Of a stretch of 64,000 nt of DNA, positions 1-11,996 are shown piece by piece. The position numbers and the translations under genes were made by a program. Within the stretch, counting starts at the first letter, position 1; every line of letters starts with the position of its first letter. Origin of the DNA: Craterostigma plantagineum (taxonomy: Eukaryota; Streptophyta; Magnoliopsida; Lamiales; Linderniaceae). The stretch spans positions 5,828,001 to 5,892,000 of the forward strand of contig JAPQWV010000001.1 in the NCBI GenBank assembly GCA_027422505.1, written 5' to 3'. The notes beneath the pieces are model-generated. The model did not search any database. It saw nothing but the letters and a program-made list of their open reading frames with translations, and was not told the origin of the DNA.

Positions 1-1687
1 ACGAATTTGCTGAACAGTAATTTCACCATTCTTTGAAGATCGTGAGTGAAAAAGAACTTAGGTGAGATATGTTTCATTCGGTCACCTTTTGTGTAACCTT
101 CCTTTAGTTGAGCGATACATGCGGCGTTATCTTCGAATAATATAGTTAGAGCACCTTTGTCCAAATTTAAGCCGCATGTTCCTCGAACATGATGAATCGC
201 TGATCTCAACCAAAAACACTCCCGAATTGCTTCGTGTATTGCCAAAATTTCTGCATGGTTTGAAGAAGTGGCGGCTATAGTTTGTTTCATTGAGCGCCAA
301 GAAATAGTCGTACCAACACATGTAAAAATATAACCCGTTTGCCAGTTTGGGACCTTGCATTATGCGATTAGACAAATAACCAGCATCCGCATAGCCTATG
401 AGATTGGATTTTGCAGATTTAAGATAGTAAAGACCTAAATCTATCGTACCTTGAAGTTATCGAAATATATGCTTAATGCCATTTCAATGCCTTCGTGTGG
501 GTGAAGAACTATACATTGCTAACAAATTAACCGCAAATGATATATCGGGACGGGTATGGCTTGCAAGATACATTAGTGCTCCTATTGCACTTAGATATGG
601 TACTTCTGGACCAAGTAGTTCTTCGTTATTATCACGAGGTCGAAATGGATCTTTATTCACATCAAGTGATCTCACTATCATAGGCGTGCTCAGGGGTGTG
701 CTTTATCCATATAAAAGCGTTTAAGCACTTTTGCAGTATAAGCAGGCTGATGCAAGAATACGCCATCATCAAGATGCTCAATTTGTAAATCAAGACAAAA
801 TTTTGTCTTATCAAGATCCTTTATTTCAAATTCTTGCTTTAAATAATCAGTCGCTTTTTGGAGCTCTTCGGGAGTTCCAATTAGATTAAGGTCATCAATA
901 TATACAGCTATGATGACAAAATTTAACCCTGATCTCTTTATAAATTAACAATGACATATTTGATCATCTGTATATCATTCTTTTAATAGGTATTCGCTAA
1001 GGCGATTATACCACATACGTCCGGCTTGCTTTAAACTGTAAAGAGATCTGCGTAGCTTGATCGAGTAAAGATCACGAGAACTATAACTATATTCTTCAGG
1101 CAGTTTAAATCCTTCAAGGAGTTTCATATAAATGTTACTATCTAATGAGCCATATAAATATGCCGTGACAACATCCATCAAACGCATTTCCAGTTTTTCA
1201 TTTGATGCCAGGCTTATTAAATATCGAAAACTAGTCGCATCAACTACGGGGGAATACGTTTGATCATAATCAATGCCGGGTTTTTGAGAAAAACCTTGTG
1301 CTACAAGACCCGCCTTATATCGCACATTTTCATTTTTCTCATTTCTTTTCCTCACAAAAACCCATTTATACCCTATGGCTGCACATCTTCTGGTGTGCGC
1401 ATTACTGGTCCACAAACTTTACGTTTTGCCAGTGAATTCAATTCAGCTTGAATTGCGTCTTTCATCTTTGGCCAATCATCTCTAAGCTTACATTCATTCA
1501 TAGACCTAGGTTCAAGATCCTCATTATCATTAACAATTGTTTTTGCCATTGCATATGCAAACATATCGTCGACGTTTATTTCATTTCGATTCCATATTTT
1601 TCTACTCATGACATAATTTATTGAGATCTCATGATTATCAACATTTTCAGGTACCTGTGTTTCTTCGGGAAACTTTTCAATAGTCAT
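1..1687 (-). pseudogene. Copia reverse transcriptase and RNase H, broken
   Basis: On the minus strand, 1415-975 gives a reverse-transcriptase core with the copia signature YKAGLVAQGFSQKPGIDYDQ, followed by VVTAYLYGSLDSNIYM and SLKQAGRMWYNRL. The window at 681-484 holds the conserved end of this domain (SAIGALMYLASHTRPDISFA). Positions about 420-1 keep RNase H fragments in shifting frames, and the sequence runs off the window edge. The YVDD catalytic box expected near 900-920 appears only as a degenerate copy. Stops and frameshifts separate these blocks, so no functional polymerase is encoded. Confidence 0.88.
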
Positions 1688-1943
1688 GTCAGTAGACTCT
1701 TCAGGAGTTTTAGTTTCCTCGGGACCACCTTGAATTATTGCTCCTTTTCTTTTACGAGAAACTTTATCTTTAGAACCGATCGGTCTACCACGTTTTAAAC
1801 GCGCTATAGACTCATTAGCAGTGGTTACTCCTTCAGGGACACTAATTTTAATCGGAGCATAACAACCGGAATATGAGATTTTGTAACTCTTTTAGGGTCA
1901 GTAAACGCATCTGGTAATTGATTTGCTAAATTTTGCAAATGAA

Positions 1944-2560
1944 TTATCTTTTTGAACTTCTACATTGCTTAGTACGAGGATCATAATGTGACAGTGATAA
2001 TTCATTCCAACTAATTTTCTTTTCCGGCGTTTTTTCATCTCCCCCTAATGTTGGGAAAACTGATTCATCAAAATGACAATCAGCAAATCTGGAATTAAAT
2101 AAATTTCCAGTCTTTGGCTCGAGATACTTAACTATAGATGGGGATTCAAAGCCAACATAATTCCCAACCTTTGAGGCCCCATCTTTGTGCATTGCGGTGG
2201 ATTAATCGGAACATAGACCGCACACCCAAATATATTTAGATGGAAAATATTTGGTTTCTGACCCTGAACCAATTGCATTGGGGAGACATGGTAATGCGTT
2301 GGCCTAATGCGAATTAGCGCTGCCGCATGCAAAATAGCATGACCCCAAGCTGAGGTTGGGAGATTCGCTCTCATAAGTAATGGCCGAGCAATTAACTGTA
2401 AGTGCTTTATAAACAATTCCGCAAGACCATTTTGTGTATGAATATAAGCTACTGGACGTTCGACACTTATCCCAATTGACATGCAATAATCATTAAAAGA
2501 TTGTGAACAAAATTCACTAGCATTGTCAAGACGAATTGAATTGTCTTGATCGGATAATTG
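1944..2560 (-). pseudogene. Copia integrase fragment, broken
   Basis: Minus-strand frames in 2482-2132 read PVAYIHTQNGLAELFIKHLQ and then WGHAILHAAALIRIRPTHYH, the characteristic C-terminal half of a copia integrase catalytic core and the segment after it. Positions 2192-1944 continue as the linker (VGFESPSIVKYLEP) that precedes reverse transcriptase. The frames overlap but do not join. The region is part of the same minus-strand copia copy as its neighbours. Confidence 0.85.
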
Positions 2561-2949
2561 GGAAAATGAGCGCGTAACCGAATCAATTCACCTAATAATC
2601 TCGCAAACGCCAGGTTGCGAGTTGATAATAAGCATACATGCGACCATCATCCGTTTAAAATAATAAAATAACTAAATGGTCCCCACGGTGGGTGAATCTG
2701 CCAACATATATCGCCATGTATGCGCTCCAAAAATTTAGGAGATTCGTTTCTTATTTGTAATTGCAAGGCCAAATAATTAATTTGCCTTGAGAGCATGCAA
2801 CACAAGAGAATTCATTAAATCGAAGTATTTTTCGATTATTCAAAGAATGACCACATGAATTCTCAATAATTCTTCGCACCATTATAGAACCATGATCGCC
2901 CAACCGGTTATGCAAATAATAAACTCATCATCATTTGTAAACTTCTGGT

Positions 2950-3378
2950 TTACAATTGTATATGATTCAAACGTAGAAATAAGCGAGTAGTACAATCCCG
3001 AGGAATATGAAGGTAATTTTCCAATGCAACTCTCTCTTCGGAATAATATACTTTTAATATACAAGTATTCATTTTTATTTTACCTTCATCTTTAGTCTCA
3101 ATATGATATCCATTTCGACGGATATCTTTAAAACTCAATAAATTTCTATTGGACTTTGAAGAATATAATGTATCATCTACAATATTTTTTGTTCCTTGAG
3201 GCAAAATTATTATTGCTCTTCCGGAGCCTTCGATAATATTTGTACTACCACATAAAGTACTAACATGTGACTCTTTCATCATGAGAGGAGAAAAATATTT
3301 CTTGTCTTTAAATATCAAATGCGTTGTTGCGCTGTCTGCGAGACATAATTCTTTGCCATTCGTAACAGAAACGTCCAT
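2950..3378 (-). pseudogene. Copia protease and pre-integrase fragment
   Basis: The minus-strand frame contains LCLADSATTHLIFKDKKYF, a retropepsin active-site region in which the usual D-S/T-G triad reads D-S-A, so the catalytic glycine is replaced. It continues through the protease C-terminal part (LPQGTKNIVDDTLYSSKSNR, NLLSFKDIRRNGYHIE). It stops before the integrase zinc-binding segment. It fits between the zinc-knuckle remnant upstream and the integrase remnant downstream. Confidence 0.8.
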
Positions 3379-3515
3379 TTTCTTAAAAGAAGAAAAATAA
3401 ATAATCTTAATATTATAAATATTAAGAGAAAAATTAAGTCTAATGGATAAATTAAAATTTATTGATAAAATTTCATTACATCAAAATAATTTAATAGATT
3501 TCGTAGATAATTCTA

Positions 3516-3668
3516 GCAATATCACCTTTAGGGTAATTTACGATAATTTCACCTTCGGGGTGACTATCACTAATTTCACCTTTGGGGCGATTGAAAGATA
3601 AAATCATAAAAAAACAATATTTCTACCTTGGGGGTGACTACCACTAGTTTTACCTTCGGGGCGACTTT
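3516..3668. repeat. Short degenerate tandem repeat in the copia gag-pol spacer
   Basis: Four imperfect copies of a motif of about 35-45 bp carry a shared core (TTTCACCTTYGGGGTGA-like on the plus strand). They lie between the zinc-knuckle remnant and the protease remnant of the left copia copy. Copies differ by several substitutions and by variable AT-rich spacers. Confidence 0.55.
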
Positions 3669-3788
3669 TCAAAGAAATCAACGTTTAAAATGTAAAATCA
3701 ACAAAACCAATATCTCTGAGATCCAGATATCTATGAACGTTTATCTCGATATTTTCTCCTTTCTCTTCAAGGATGCTTGATAGAGGTC

Positions 3789-3910
3789 AACAAATGTTTT
3801 TGCCTACGACAGGTACGTGACCAATGGCCTTTCAAGCTGCAACAATCTTTTGCGTACGACAGGTACGTGATCAATGATCTTTCAAACCGCAATGATGGCA
3901 TTCCTTTTTC
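3789..3910 (-). pseudogene. Copia gag CCHC zinc knuckle, tandemly duplicated
   Basis: On the minus strand the sequence translates to a CCHC knuckle (CHHCGLKDH-stop-SRTC) followed by CRTQK. A second, frame-shifted copy follows immediately, ending KGHWSRTCRRQKHLLTSIKH. The two share a 50-bp block containing ACAGGTACGTGA on the plus strand (3809 and 3859). The knuckle binds retrotransposon RNA in intact Gag. Here a stop replaces the residue before SRTC in the first copy, and the second copy has lost its first cysteine pair spacing. Confidence 0.7.
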
Positions 3911-4090
3911 AATTTTCTTTTATTCTCTCAACGAGACCATTTGCATCTAGTATCCATGACAAGTGATTCTTCCTCGTAATATCAAGAACAAATGGATTCG
4001 ATATTTGCCAGATTAGCCATAATGAAAATGTGTAGAAGAAACACGTAAAGTAGAACGTACCGAACTTATTCAAGTTTAGAAACGACGGCC

Positions 4091-5872
4091 ATGGCTAGAG
4101 AGAAGAATTATCCAACACACGATCTGGAACTCGCAGCAGTTGTGTTTGCTTTGAAGATCTGGAGACATTATCTGCACGGTGAACGCTGCGAAATTTTCAC
4201 AAACCACAAGAGCTTAAAATACTTCTTCTCTCAGGAGTTAAATATGAGACGGTGGCTAGAACTTGTTAACGACTATGACTTTGTAATTAGTTACTACCCA
4301 GGGAAAGCAAACGTCGCGGCGGATGCTTTAAGCCGGAAAACCGCAAGTGCAGAGTTGCAACAGCTCAGAGTAGAAATTATATCAATGGGCAAAATCGAAA
4401 CAAGGCTAGCAGCGTTAACCCTCCGACCAACATTGATGGAGCAAATCACGAAAGCGGAACATAACGACGAATTATATTTAAAGCTCAAGGAAACTAAAGT
4501 AGAACAAAGGCCATCAGACTACAAGATACGAGAAGACGGAAGCTTGTACTATTGGAATCGAATATGCGTTCCCAATGACACGGGGCTTCGGAAGACGATT
4601 ATGAAGGAAGTGCATGCCACGGTTTACTCAATTCACCAAGGAGCGACAAAGATGTACAGAGACTTACGAACCAATTATTAGTGGCCGGGAATGAAAAGAG
4701 AAATAGCGACTTTCGTGAGTCAATGCCTAACATGTCAACAAATAATGGCGGAGCACCAACGACCGACACGAACTTTTGCAATCCCTGCCGATACGCGAAT
4801 GGAAGTGGGATCACATTACAGTGGACTTCGTTGTTGGCTTGCCAAAGACTATGAAGGGCAACGACGCTATCTGGGTCATTGTTGATCGACTGACTAAGTC
4901 TGCCCACTTTCTACCAATCAGCTCAACATTCTCTTTGGAACGATACGCTGAGTTGTATGTGCAAGAAATAGTACGACTCCACGGAGTCCCAATCTCGGTC
5001 ATTTCCGACCGCGATTCGAGATTCTTATCCAAATTTTGGATGAGTTTGCAGAAGGCTATGGGAACCAAATTATCATTCAGTACTGCCTATCATCCCCAAA
5101 TGGACGGGCAATCAGAACGAACCATCCAGGCCCTGGAGGACATGTTGAGAGCCTGTGTGCTCGACTTCAAAGGGAATTGGAGTCGGTATCTTCCACTGAT
5201 CGAGTTCTCATATAATAATAGCTATCATGCAACTATCGGAATGGCTCCATACGAAGCTTTATATGGACGCAAGTGTAGATCTCCAATTCATTGGGATGAA
5301 GTTGGAGAACGAGCAATATTAGGCCCTGACATGGTACAAGAAATGAAAGAAGCTATTGCGAAGATACGAGAAAGGATGAAAACAGCTCAGAGTAGACAGA
5401 AAAGTTATACAGACCAAAAGCGTAGGCCTTTAGAATTTGCGGTAGATGACTGGGTATTCCTGAAGTATCCCCAATGGAAGGCGTGAAGCGATTCAGGAAG
5501 AAGGGCAAGCTGAGCCCAAGATACATAGGCCCATTCCGAATACTCAGGAAGGTCGGCGAAGTAGCTTATCAATTAAAACTACCAAGTTCATTAGCTCAAG
5601 TTCACGATGTCTTCCATATATCGACGCTGCAAAAATACGTCGCAGACCCCAGGCATGTATTGAGTAATGAAACTCTTCACCAACAACTCAAGCCAGATTT
5701 GAGCTACGAGGAAAAGCCAGTGGAGATATTGATGTATGAAGTGAAGCGCTTAAGAAATAAAGAGATTCCGTTAGTAAAAGTGCTGTGGCAGAATCAGTTG
5801 ATAGAAGAAGCTATGTGGGAACGAGAAGAGGATATGAGGAACCGGTACCCTGAGCTGTTTCTCCCTACCTGA
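4091..5872 (+). pseudogene. Gypsy RNase H, integrase and chromodomain, broken
   Basis: Residues at the start match the Ty3/gypsy RNase H end ([41 protein letters not shown]). The integrase zinc finger follows, with an in-frame TAG at 4679-4681 just before WPGMKREI. A frameshift near 4780 leads into the catalytic core (WDHITVDFVVGLPKTMKGND, VISDRDSRFLSKFW, YHPQMDGQSERTIQALEDML), which retains the D-D-E residues. A second shift near 5480 leads to the tail with [20 protein letters not shown] and a chromodomain-like [15 protein letters not shown]. At least one stop and two frameshifts make it non-functional. Confidence 0.9.
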
Positions 5873-6203
5873 TTTCGGGCGCGAAATCTCTTTTAAGGGG
5901 GGAGGATGTAATACCCGGGTCCCACGAGTAAGTTGACCAATAAATTTGCATGCATTATGTGCTTACGTGATTGCACAAATACATTTAACTATGTGTTATT
6001 ATGTGTTTTAACTTAGTAGAAATTTAATTGAGATTTGGAAGGAATTCCGTAGGAACTAGTACGAAAAATTTAAAACTATATGATGGCAAGGAATTGAGAA
6101 TGAAGCTGAGATTCAGAAACCTACATATGTGAAATGCGATTAGAGGTAAAGTACATAACATAATAATATTAAAAGGAAAAGATTTTAGAACTGTGGTTCT
6201 ATG
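4091..6203 (+). mobile_element. Ty3/gypsy retrotransposon, 5'-truncated, with start of its 3' LTR
   Basis: Starting abruptly inside RNase H at about 4091, the plus strand runs through integrase and a chromodomain-type C terminus to 5872. A purine tract (AAGGGGGGAGGA) then precedes an LTR start TGTAATACCCGGG at 5907. Gag, protease and reverse transcriptase are absent. The 3' end of this LTR cannot be fixed. Another LTR-like start appears at 6204, so the first LTR may be interrupted there. Confidence 0.8.
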
Positions 6204-7643
6204 TGTAACATCCGAAACCTTACCAAGAAGGTAAGATAATTTAGGAATAGAATAAGAATACTATTTAGAAATAAAATAGTTATTTGACAAGAGTTAGGAA
6301 AACCTAACTATGAAGGAAAAGGATTATTTCGATAATAATACCTAATGGGAGATAAGTATTAAAGATTTCGGTTGATGTCCTTTGGTTAGTCAGACACGCC
6401 AAACTAAGGATAACAAAGAAATGAGGAATTAACTTCACAAGTGAGAAAACCATCGAAAGTAAAAGCATAGAGAGGAGAACAAGACTTGAGCTAAGTTTGG
6501 AAAGGTATGGACTGTTATTTTGATTTTTAATCTGTTTCATTCGTATATTACTATGCGTAGGAGATTGTTAGGATGATGATTCGGATAATACTAGGGTTTT
6601 TATAACTTCCACTAACGAAAGTTTTGAAAACATTTACAGCCATGAAACTCTAATAATATTCCAATTGTTCTTGAAGAAAATTAAACTTGATTGAAGGTTT
6701 AGTAATTATCAAAGTTAATAATCATACTCTTAGGGTTTAAAGTTAATCAAAGACGATTTTAGAAATATAAAATATCTGAAAGCTTTATAATGTTCTTAGG
6801 AACTCCAAACGGTTCTTGAAAAGAGATAGAGCTTAATCGAAGAATTTAAGAAGTCCACGTGTTAATATTGTTCCGTGAAGTATGAAATTCGCAAACCTTG
6901 ACTCGCAAACCACTAAGGTGAGAGAAACTTCACGACTTGGTGGAAGTCAAACGTGGCAAATCAATAAAGTACTGCTTTGCAAACCTTGAAAAGTTTGCGG
7001 GGTACTAAGTTCACGAATTAGAAAATAAATTTCAAGCACTTCGCGAAATAGACTTCGCGGCTTGGGTGGATTCGTGAACTGAGTAGGCAAATTGCTAATG
7101 TTACGAATTGGTGTACTTTGCGAAGTGTGAATATTAAGCGATTCGTTAAATACATGAAGGATGATTCGCAAAGTGAAAGAGGAGATAGAATTCGCAAAAT
7201 AGAAAAAGGAAGCTTAGACTTGACGAATTGAGGTTTGCGAATCCTAGGGTAAGAAGGACATTTTACGAAATGTGAACTTTACGAGCTTATAACCACTCGA
7301 TTTCGCGAATTAAGAGAAAGCACTAGATTTCACGAATCGACCATGGTTAGCGATCCCTAGCTGCTTGATGACCCTAACTTAGCAAACCCAAATTCACGGA
7401 TCATTAGGGCACTACTTCACGAATTAAATATGACATTAGACTCAAATTTGAGAACTTAGCGAATTAGCGTATTTCACGAATTAGGGTTTCTCGAATCCAC
7501 AAAGTCAGAAATATTTATTTATGTATATAATTCGTAGGTTAACTTAAATTCAATAGCATACTAACGATTATAATTTTATGTTTAAGGTCGAAATTTAAGA
7601 ATTTCACAGGATCCATAGCTAATAGTTCACGGACGGCAGGTAA
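6204..7643 (+). other. AT-rich non-coding stretch, probable gypsy LTR material
   Basis: No gene is visible. A second LTR-like start (TGTAACATCCGAAACC) occurs at 6204, about 300 bp after the first. Between 6880 and 7510 the motifs TTCGCGAA, TTCGCAAA and TTCACGAA recur, a vocabulary also seen in the 3' LTR after 11606. This may be the 5' LTR and leader of the gypsy copy that starts at 7644, but I cannot align it well enough to the downstream LTR to prove it. Confidence 0.4.
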
Positions 7644-8201
7644 GTGGGAATTTCAACTACAACACATAAGTTCCAAAGTAGTATCACCCCTTCTGATATA
7701 CGCTTCGATATCACCCCTTCTGATATGGAATCCTATGGCAGATTAAGGGCACCAGCTATTCGTGGTGAGAAATTGGAAACGGAGTCGAGAAACTTCCAAA
7801 GTAGTAAAAGAAGGGAAGGCGAAGAATCGTCTAGCGGAGAAATGAAGAGGACTTATAATGCACCGAGACCGATGAACACACAAAGTGGTCCCGCCAGGAG
7901 CAGTATGGGCGAGACAAGAACTATTGGAAGAGGTATCGGGATATCTCAACCGATACCGGTATATGGACAACGTGGTAATCACACGGGTGTCTGTAAATGG
8001 CTCACTGGCGAATGCTTCAAATGCGGACAACGCGGACATTTGGCTAGAAATTGTCCAATGTCGCAAATGAAACCTACAGTTGATCAATCAAGAGTTAGCG
8101 GACCTTCCACTAATCGTGGAAGGGGAAGGGGCCGAGGGCCATATAACACTGGTTCAGGAAGAGGAGAATCTGAAGGACAAGCTTATAGACCGCCAGCATA
8201 G
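7644..8201 (+). pseudogene. Gypsy Gag C-terminal part with CCHC zinc knuckle
   Basis: The frame has a Ser/Arg-rich linker, then the CCHC knuckle CFKCGQRGHLARNC at about residues 124-137, then a Gly-Arg-rich tail (NRGRGRGRGPYNTGSGRGES). The large capsid part of Gag expected upstream is absent, so this is only the nucleocapsid end. The next block (protease) starts after a stop at 8199-8201. Confidence 0.85.
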
Positions 8202-8216
8202 GGTCGGATCTTTACA

Positions 8217-10136
8217 ATGACTCGCAAAGAGGCCAAGGAGGGGTCACGTATAATTACGGGTAAGATATCTATATGTGATATTGATGCATATGTTTTATTT
8301 GATCCAGGCGCAACGCATTCATTCATGTCACGAACGTTTGCATCATTATTACATGATAAACCCGAATCCCTAGAAAATGAGATAAATGTTAGACTTCCAA
8401 CGGGTGAAGTGGTCATAGTAGATACGGTGTATACGAAATGTAAAATTGTTAGTGATGGGGTAGAGATGCATGCGACCTTACCCTTAAGGGAATTTGACGT
8501 AATATTAGGCATGGATTGGCTGTCTCGATATAGAGCAAAATTAGATTGTTTTAAAAAAGAAATTAAACTGTCTCCTTCGGATCGCACATGTATAGTGCTT
8601 AGAGGAGAAAAGAATGTATGGACGGCGGACCAGATATCAAGTTTAGAAGCATCCAAAATGATAAGTAAAGGGTGCGAGTGTTATTTGGCGTATATTATAG
8701 ATACACGATTGTGTGGACTAAAAGTGGAAGATATTCCAGTGGTTAGCGATTATCCTGATGTTTTTCCTGAGGATTTGTCTGGACGTCCACCAGATCGAGA
8801 TACAGAGTTTACGATTGAGCTCCAGCCTGGCACGGCACGGCACCGATTTCTATTCCACCATATCGAATGGCACCAATAGAGTTGAATGAGTTAAAAGTAC
8901 AGTTAAAGGAATTATTAGACAAGGGATATATATGACCAAGCGTATCACCATGGGGAGCGCATGTGGTCTTCGTAAAAAAGAAGGAAGGTACGCTTAGATT
9001 GTGTATTGACTATAGGCAGTTGAATGAGGTGACGGTGAAAAACAAATATCCATTACCTCGAATCGACGATTTGTTCGATCAACTACAAGGATCTAAGGTC
9101 TTTTCGAAGATTGATTTAAGATCGAGTTACCATCAAATAAAGATTGCAGAAGGTGATGTACCAAAGACAACATTTAGAACAAGATATGGACATTACGAAT
9201 TTCTAGTTATGCCATTCGGATTAACGAATGCTCCTGCAGTCTTTATGTCGTTATGAATGATGTCTTTCGACCCTACTTGGACCAGTTTGTGATCGTCTTT
9301 ATTGATGACATTTTGGTATATTCAAAGTCAAAAGAGGAGGAGAACAACATTTGCGAATAGTACTTCAAACTTTACGAGAAAAGAAGTTGTATGCAAAACT
9401 ATCAAAGTGTGAATTCTGGTTGGATCAAGTGGTGTTTTTAGGTCACGTGGTATCTGGCGAGGGAATTCAAGTTGATCCTAAGAAAATTGAAGCAGTAATC
9501 AAATGGGAAAGTCCTAAGAACGTGGCAGAAGTTCGTAGTTTTCTATGATTAGCTAGGTATTACAGAAGGTTTGTAGAGAATTTTTCTCTCATAGCTGCTC
9601 CAATGACAAAATTATTACGTAAAGGAACGGTCTTTAAATGGACCGAAGAATGTCAGAAGAGTTTCGAAGAATTAAAGAAGCAATTAACTACAGCTCCAGT
9701 GTTGACAATTCCGTCGGGAACATATGGTTTTGTAATTTACAGTGACATCTCATCAAGGATTAGGATGTGTTTTGATGCAGCATGGAAAGGTAGTAGCGTA
9801 CGCGTCTCGACAACTAAAGCCATATGAAGTGTCATATCCAACTCACGATTTGGAGTTAGCGGCAGTAGTGTTCGCGTTAAAATATGGCGACATTACTTAT
9901 ATGGCACGAAATTTTAGATTTTCACTGATCATATAAGTTTGAAATATTTGTTGAGTCAGAAAGAATTGAATATGAGACAACGACGATGGATTGAGCTGTT
10001 AAAGGATTACGATTGTACCATAGAGTATCACCCTGGAAAAAGCAAATGTCGTTGCACACGCATTAAGTCGAAAATCATATTCACTGTCGAATTTGATCAA
10101 ATTGAGGGAAATGAATGTCGAAATGGAAGTAAATGA
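8217..10136 (+). pseudogene. Gypsy protease, reverse transcriptase and RNase H, broken
   Basis: Protease: VLFDPGATHSFMSRTFA at about residues 27-43 keeps D-P-G-A, while the family usually has D-S-G or D-T-G. Reverse transcriptase: [33 protein letters not shown] and [17 protein letters not shown] (the F-I-D-D catalytic box, about 9290-9330). RNase [20 protein letters not shown] and [12 protein letters not shown], which is a frameshifted ADALSRK. Stops or shifts occur near 8877, 8933, 9254, 9350, 9546, 9760 and 9900-10070. The scattered single-base indels indicate age. Confidence 0.9.
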
Positions 10137-10369
10137 TGTAGGTGTTGTATGTGCTTCAATGGTAATCCGTTCTGTTATGTTGGATCGAATATAGCAAGCT
10201 CAAGGACGAGAAGTTGGCTAGCATCGCTGAAAAAGTAAAACAAGGTTTTAACGAAGTCGTTTGCTATAGACGAAAATGGTATTTTGACGATCAATAGCCG
10301 ATTATGTGTCTCCAATGTTGTGAACGTTCGACAGGAAATAATGGATGAAGCGCATTTCGCCCCTTATCT

Positions 10370-11593
10370 ATGCATCTAGGCAGTACAAAAATGTATCAAA
10401 ATCTCAAATCTCATTATCGGTGGCCAAGAATAAAGAAAGACATGGCCGAATATGTTCTGAAATGCTTAACTAGTCAGCAGATTAAAGCCGAACATCAAGC
10501 ACCTGCGGGTAAATTACATCCGTTACCCATACCTGTTTGGGAATGGGAACGAATAACTATGGATTTTCTCTATGGTCTGCCTCCAACGGGTAAGAAAAAT
10601 GATGTTGTTTGGCTAATTGTTGATAGACTTACAAAGTCAGCTCACGTTTTGCCATTGGGGTTGTACATTAGAATATTTGGCGAAAAGATATGTCAATGAA
10701 ATAGTTCGGCTACATGGAGTACCTATATCTATTGTATCTAATCGAGATCCTAGGTTCACTTCGAGATTTTGGGGAAGTTTACAAGAAGCGCTCGGGACTA
10801 AATTGCATTTTAGTACGGCGTTTCATCCCCAAACCGATGGACAATCAGAAAGAATGATACAGACATTGGAAGATATGCTTCGAGCATGTGTGATTGAAAT
10901 GAAAGGATCATGGGATGATTATATAGTGGTAATGGAATTTGCTTATAATAATCAGTATCATTCTAGTATTGGGATGGCACCGTATGAAGCTTTATATGGT
11001 CGAAAATGTAGAAACCCAATATGTTTGGATATCGAAGGTGAACAAGTGCTAGAAGGACCAGATTTAATTCAGGATACGATGGAAAGATAAAAGTAGTTAA
11101 GAGTTGACTTAAAGCAGCTCAGGATCGACAAAAGAGTTAACATTAATCAGCATCAACGGGAAATGGAATATGAAGTTGGAGAGAGTATTTCTGCGAGTAT
11201 CTCCATGGAAAGATGTTTTAGGATTTGGAAAGAAAGGAAAGTTAAGTCCACGCTATATTGGACCTTATGAAATACTTGAAAGGATCAGCCCGTCGACTCG
11301 CATTACCACCTAAACTGTCGCAAATACACAATGTATTTCATGTTAGTATGTTGCGACGGTATAGATCAGATCCATCTCATGTTTTACATGACGAACAAGT
11401 AAACATTTCTGAAGATCTCAGTTACGTAGAGGAACCAGCGGAAATTCTGGAATATGCGGAGAAACAGCTACGGAATAAAGTAATTCCGATGGTAAAAATA
11501 AAATATAAAAATCGCTCTGTTCGTGAGGCTACTTGGGAAACCATGGAGAATATGGAGAACAACGGTACGAAATTTCGAGGTCGAAATTTTTGA
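10370..11593 (+). pseudogene. Gypsy integrase and chromodomain, broken
   Basis: The zinc-binding segment reads MHLGSTKMYQNLKSHYRWPR and ends with KCLTSQQIKAEH, where the second cysteine of the CLTCQ motif is serine. The catalytic core follows (ITMDFLYGLPPTGKKNDVVW, then in another frame VSNRDPRFTSRFW and HPQTDGQSERMIQTLEDM). The C-terminal part has LPPKLSQIHNVFHVSMLRRY and a chromodomain-like VREATWETMENM. A frameshift near 10660 and stops between 11090 and 11258 inactivate it. Confidence 0.88.
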
Positions 11594-11749
11594 AGGGCGG
11601 AGAATTGTCAGGAATCGAAAACCAAAACCCTATTTCATTCCACGCATTCACATAAATTTATGCATTTGCATAATTAGTTTTATGATACGAATATAGATGA
11701 TGATAGTAATTAGAAGTGAAAAATGTGTTTCGGTCGTAAAACTAAGTTT

Positions 11750-11990
11750 CACGAATGAACGGTGATTTTATTTCGCGGGTGAACAGTGAATTCGCGAAGC
11801 GAACAGTAATTTCGCGAATGAACAGTAACTTCGCGAATGAGCAGTGATTTTATTTCGCGTGTGAACAGTGAATTCGCGAAGCGAACAGTAACTTCCGCGA
11901 ATGAACAGTGGTTTTATTTCGCGGGTGAACTGTGAATTCACGAAGTGAACAGTAACTTTCGCGAACAGTGATTTCGCGAATGAACAATAA
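11750..11990 (+). repeat. LTR minisatellite, left block
   Basis: Degenerate tandem units built from the words GAACAGTGAATTCGCGAA and GAACAGTAACTTCGCGAATGAACAGT alternate about every 20-42 bp. The core TTCGCGAA is an 8-bp palindrome with two CpG sites. The same vocabulary returns at 14925-15230, on the other side of the LINE insertion. Confidence 0.75.
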
Positions 11991-11996
11991 TAATAA

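Larger units (their letters stand above)
1..3912 (-). mobile_element. Degenerate Ty1/copia retrotransposon, truncated at both ends
   Basis: Read on the minus strand, the order is gag zinc knuckle (about 3785-3912), protease and pre-integrase (3378-2950), integrase (about 2560-1944), reverse transcriptase (1687-484) and RNase H (about 420-1). This is the Ty1/copia order, with integrase before reverse transcriptase. The window starts inside RNase H, so the 3' LTR lies outside. The 5' side stops near 3912-4090 where a gypsy fragment begins, so no 5' LTR is visible. The frame is broken many times, and the element is an old, inactive copy. Confidence 0.9.

Noticed and set aside
11750..11990. Regularly spaced repeats resembling a CRISPR array
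   Set aside because: The units are degenerate, spacers are themselves repeat variants, and the context is a plant LTR. This is a minisatellite.
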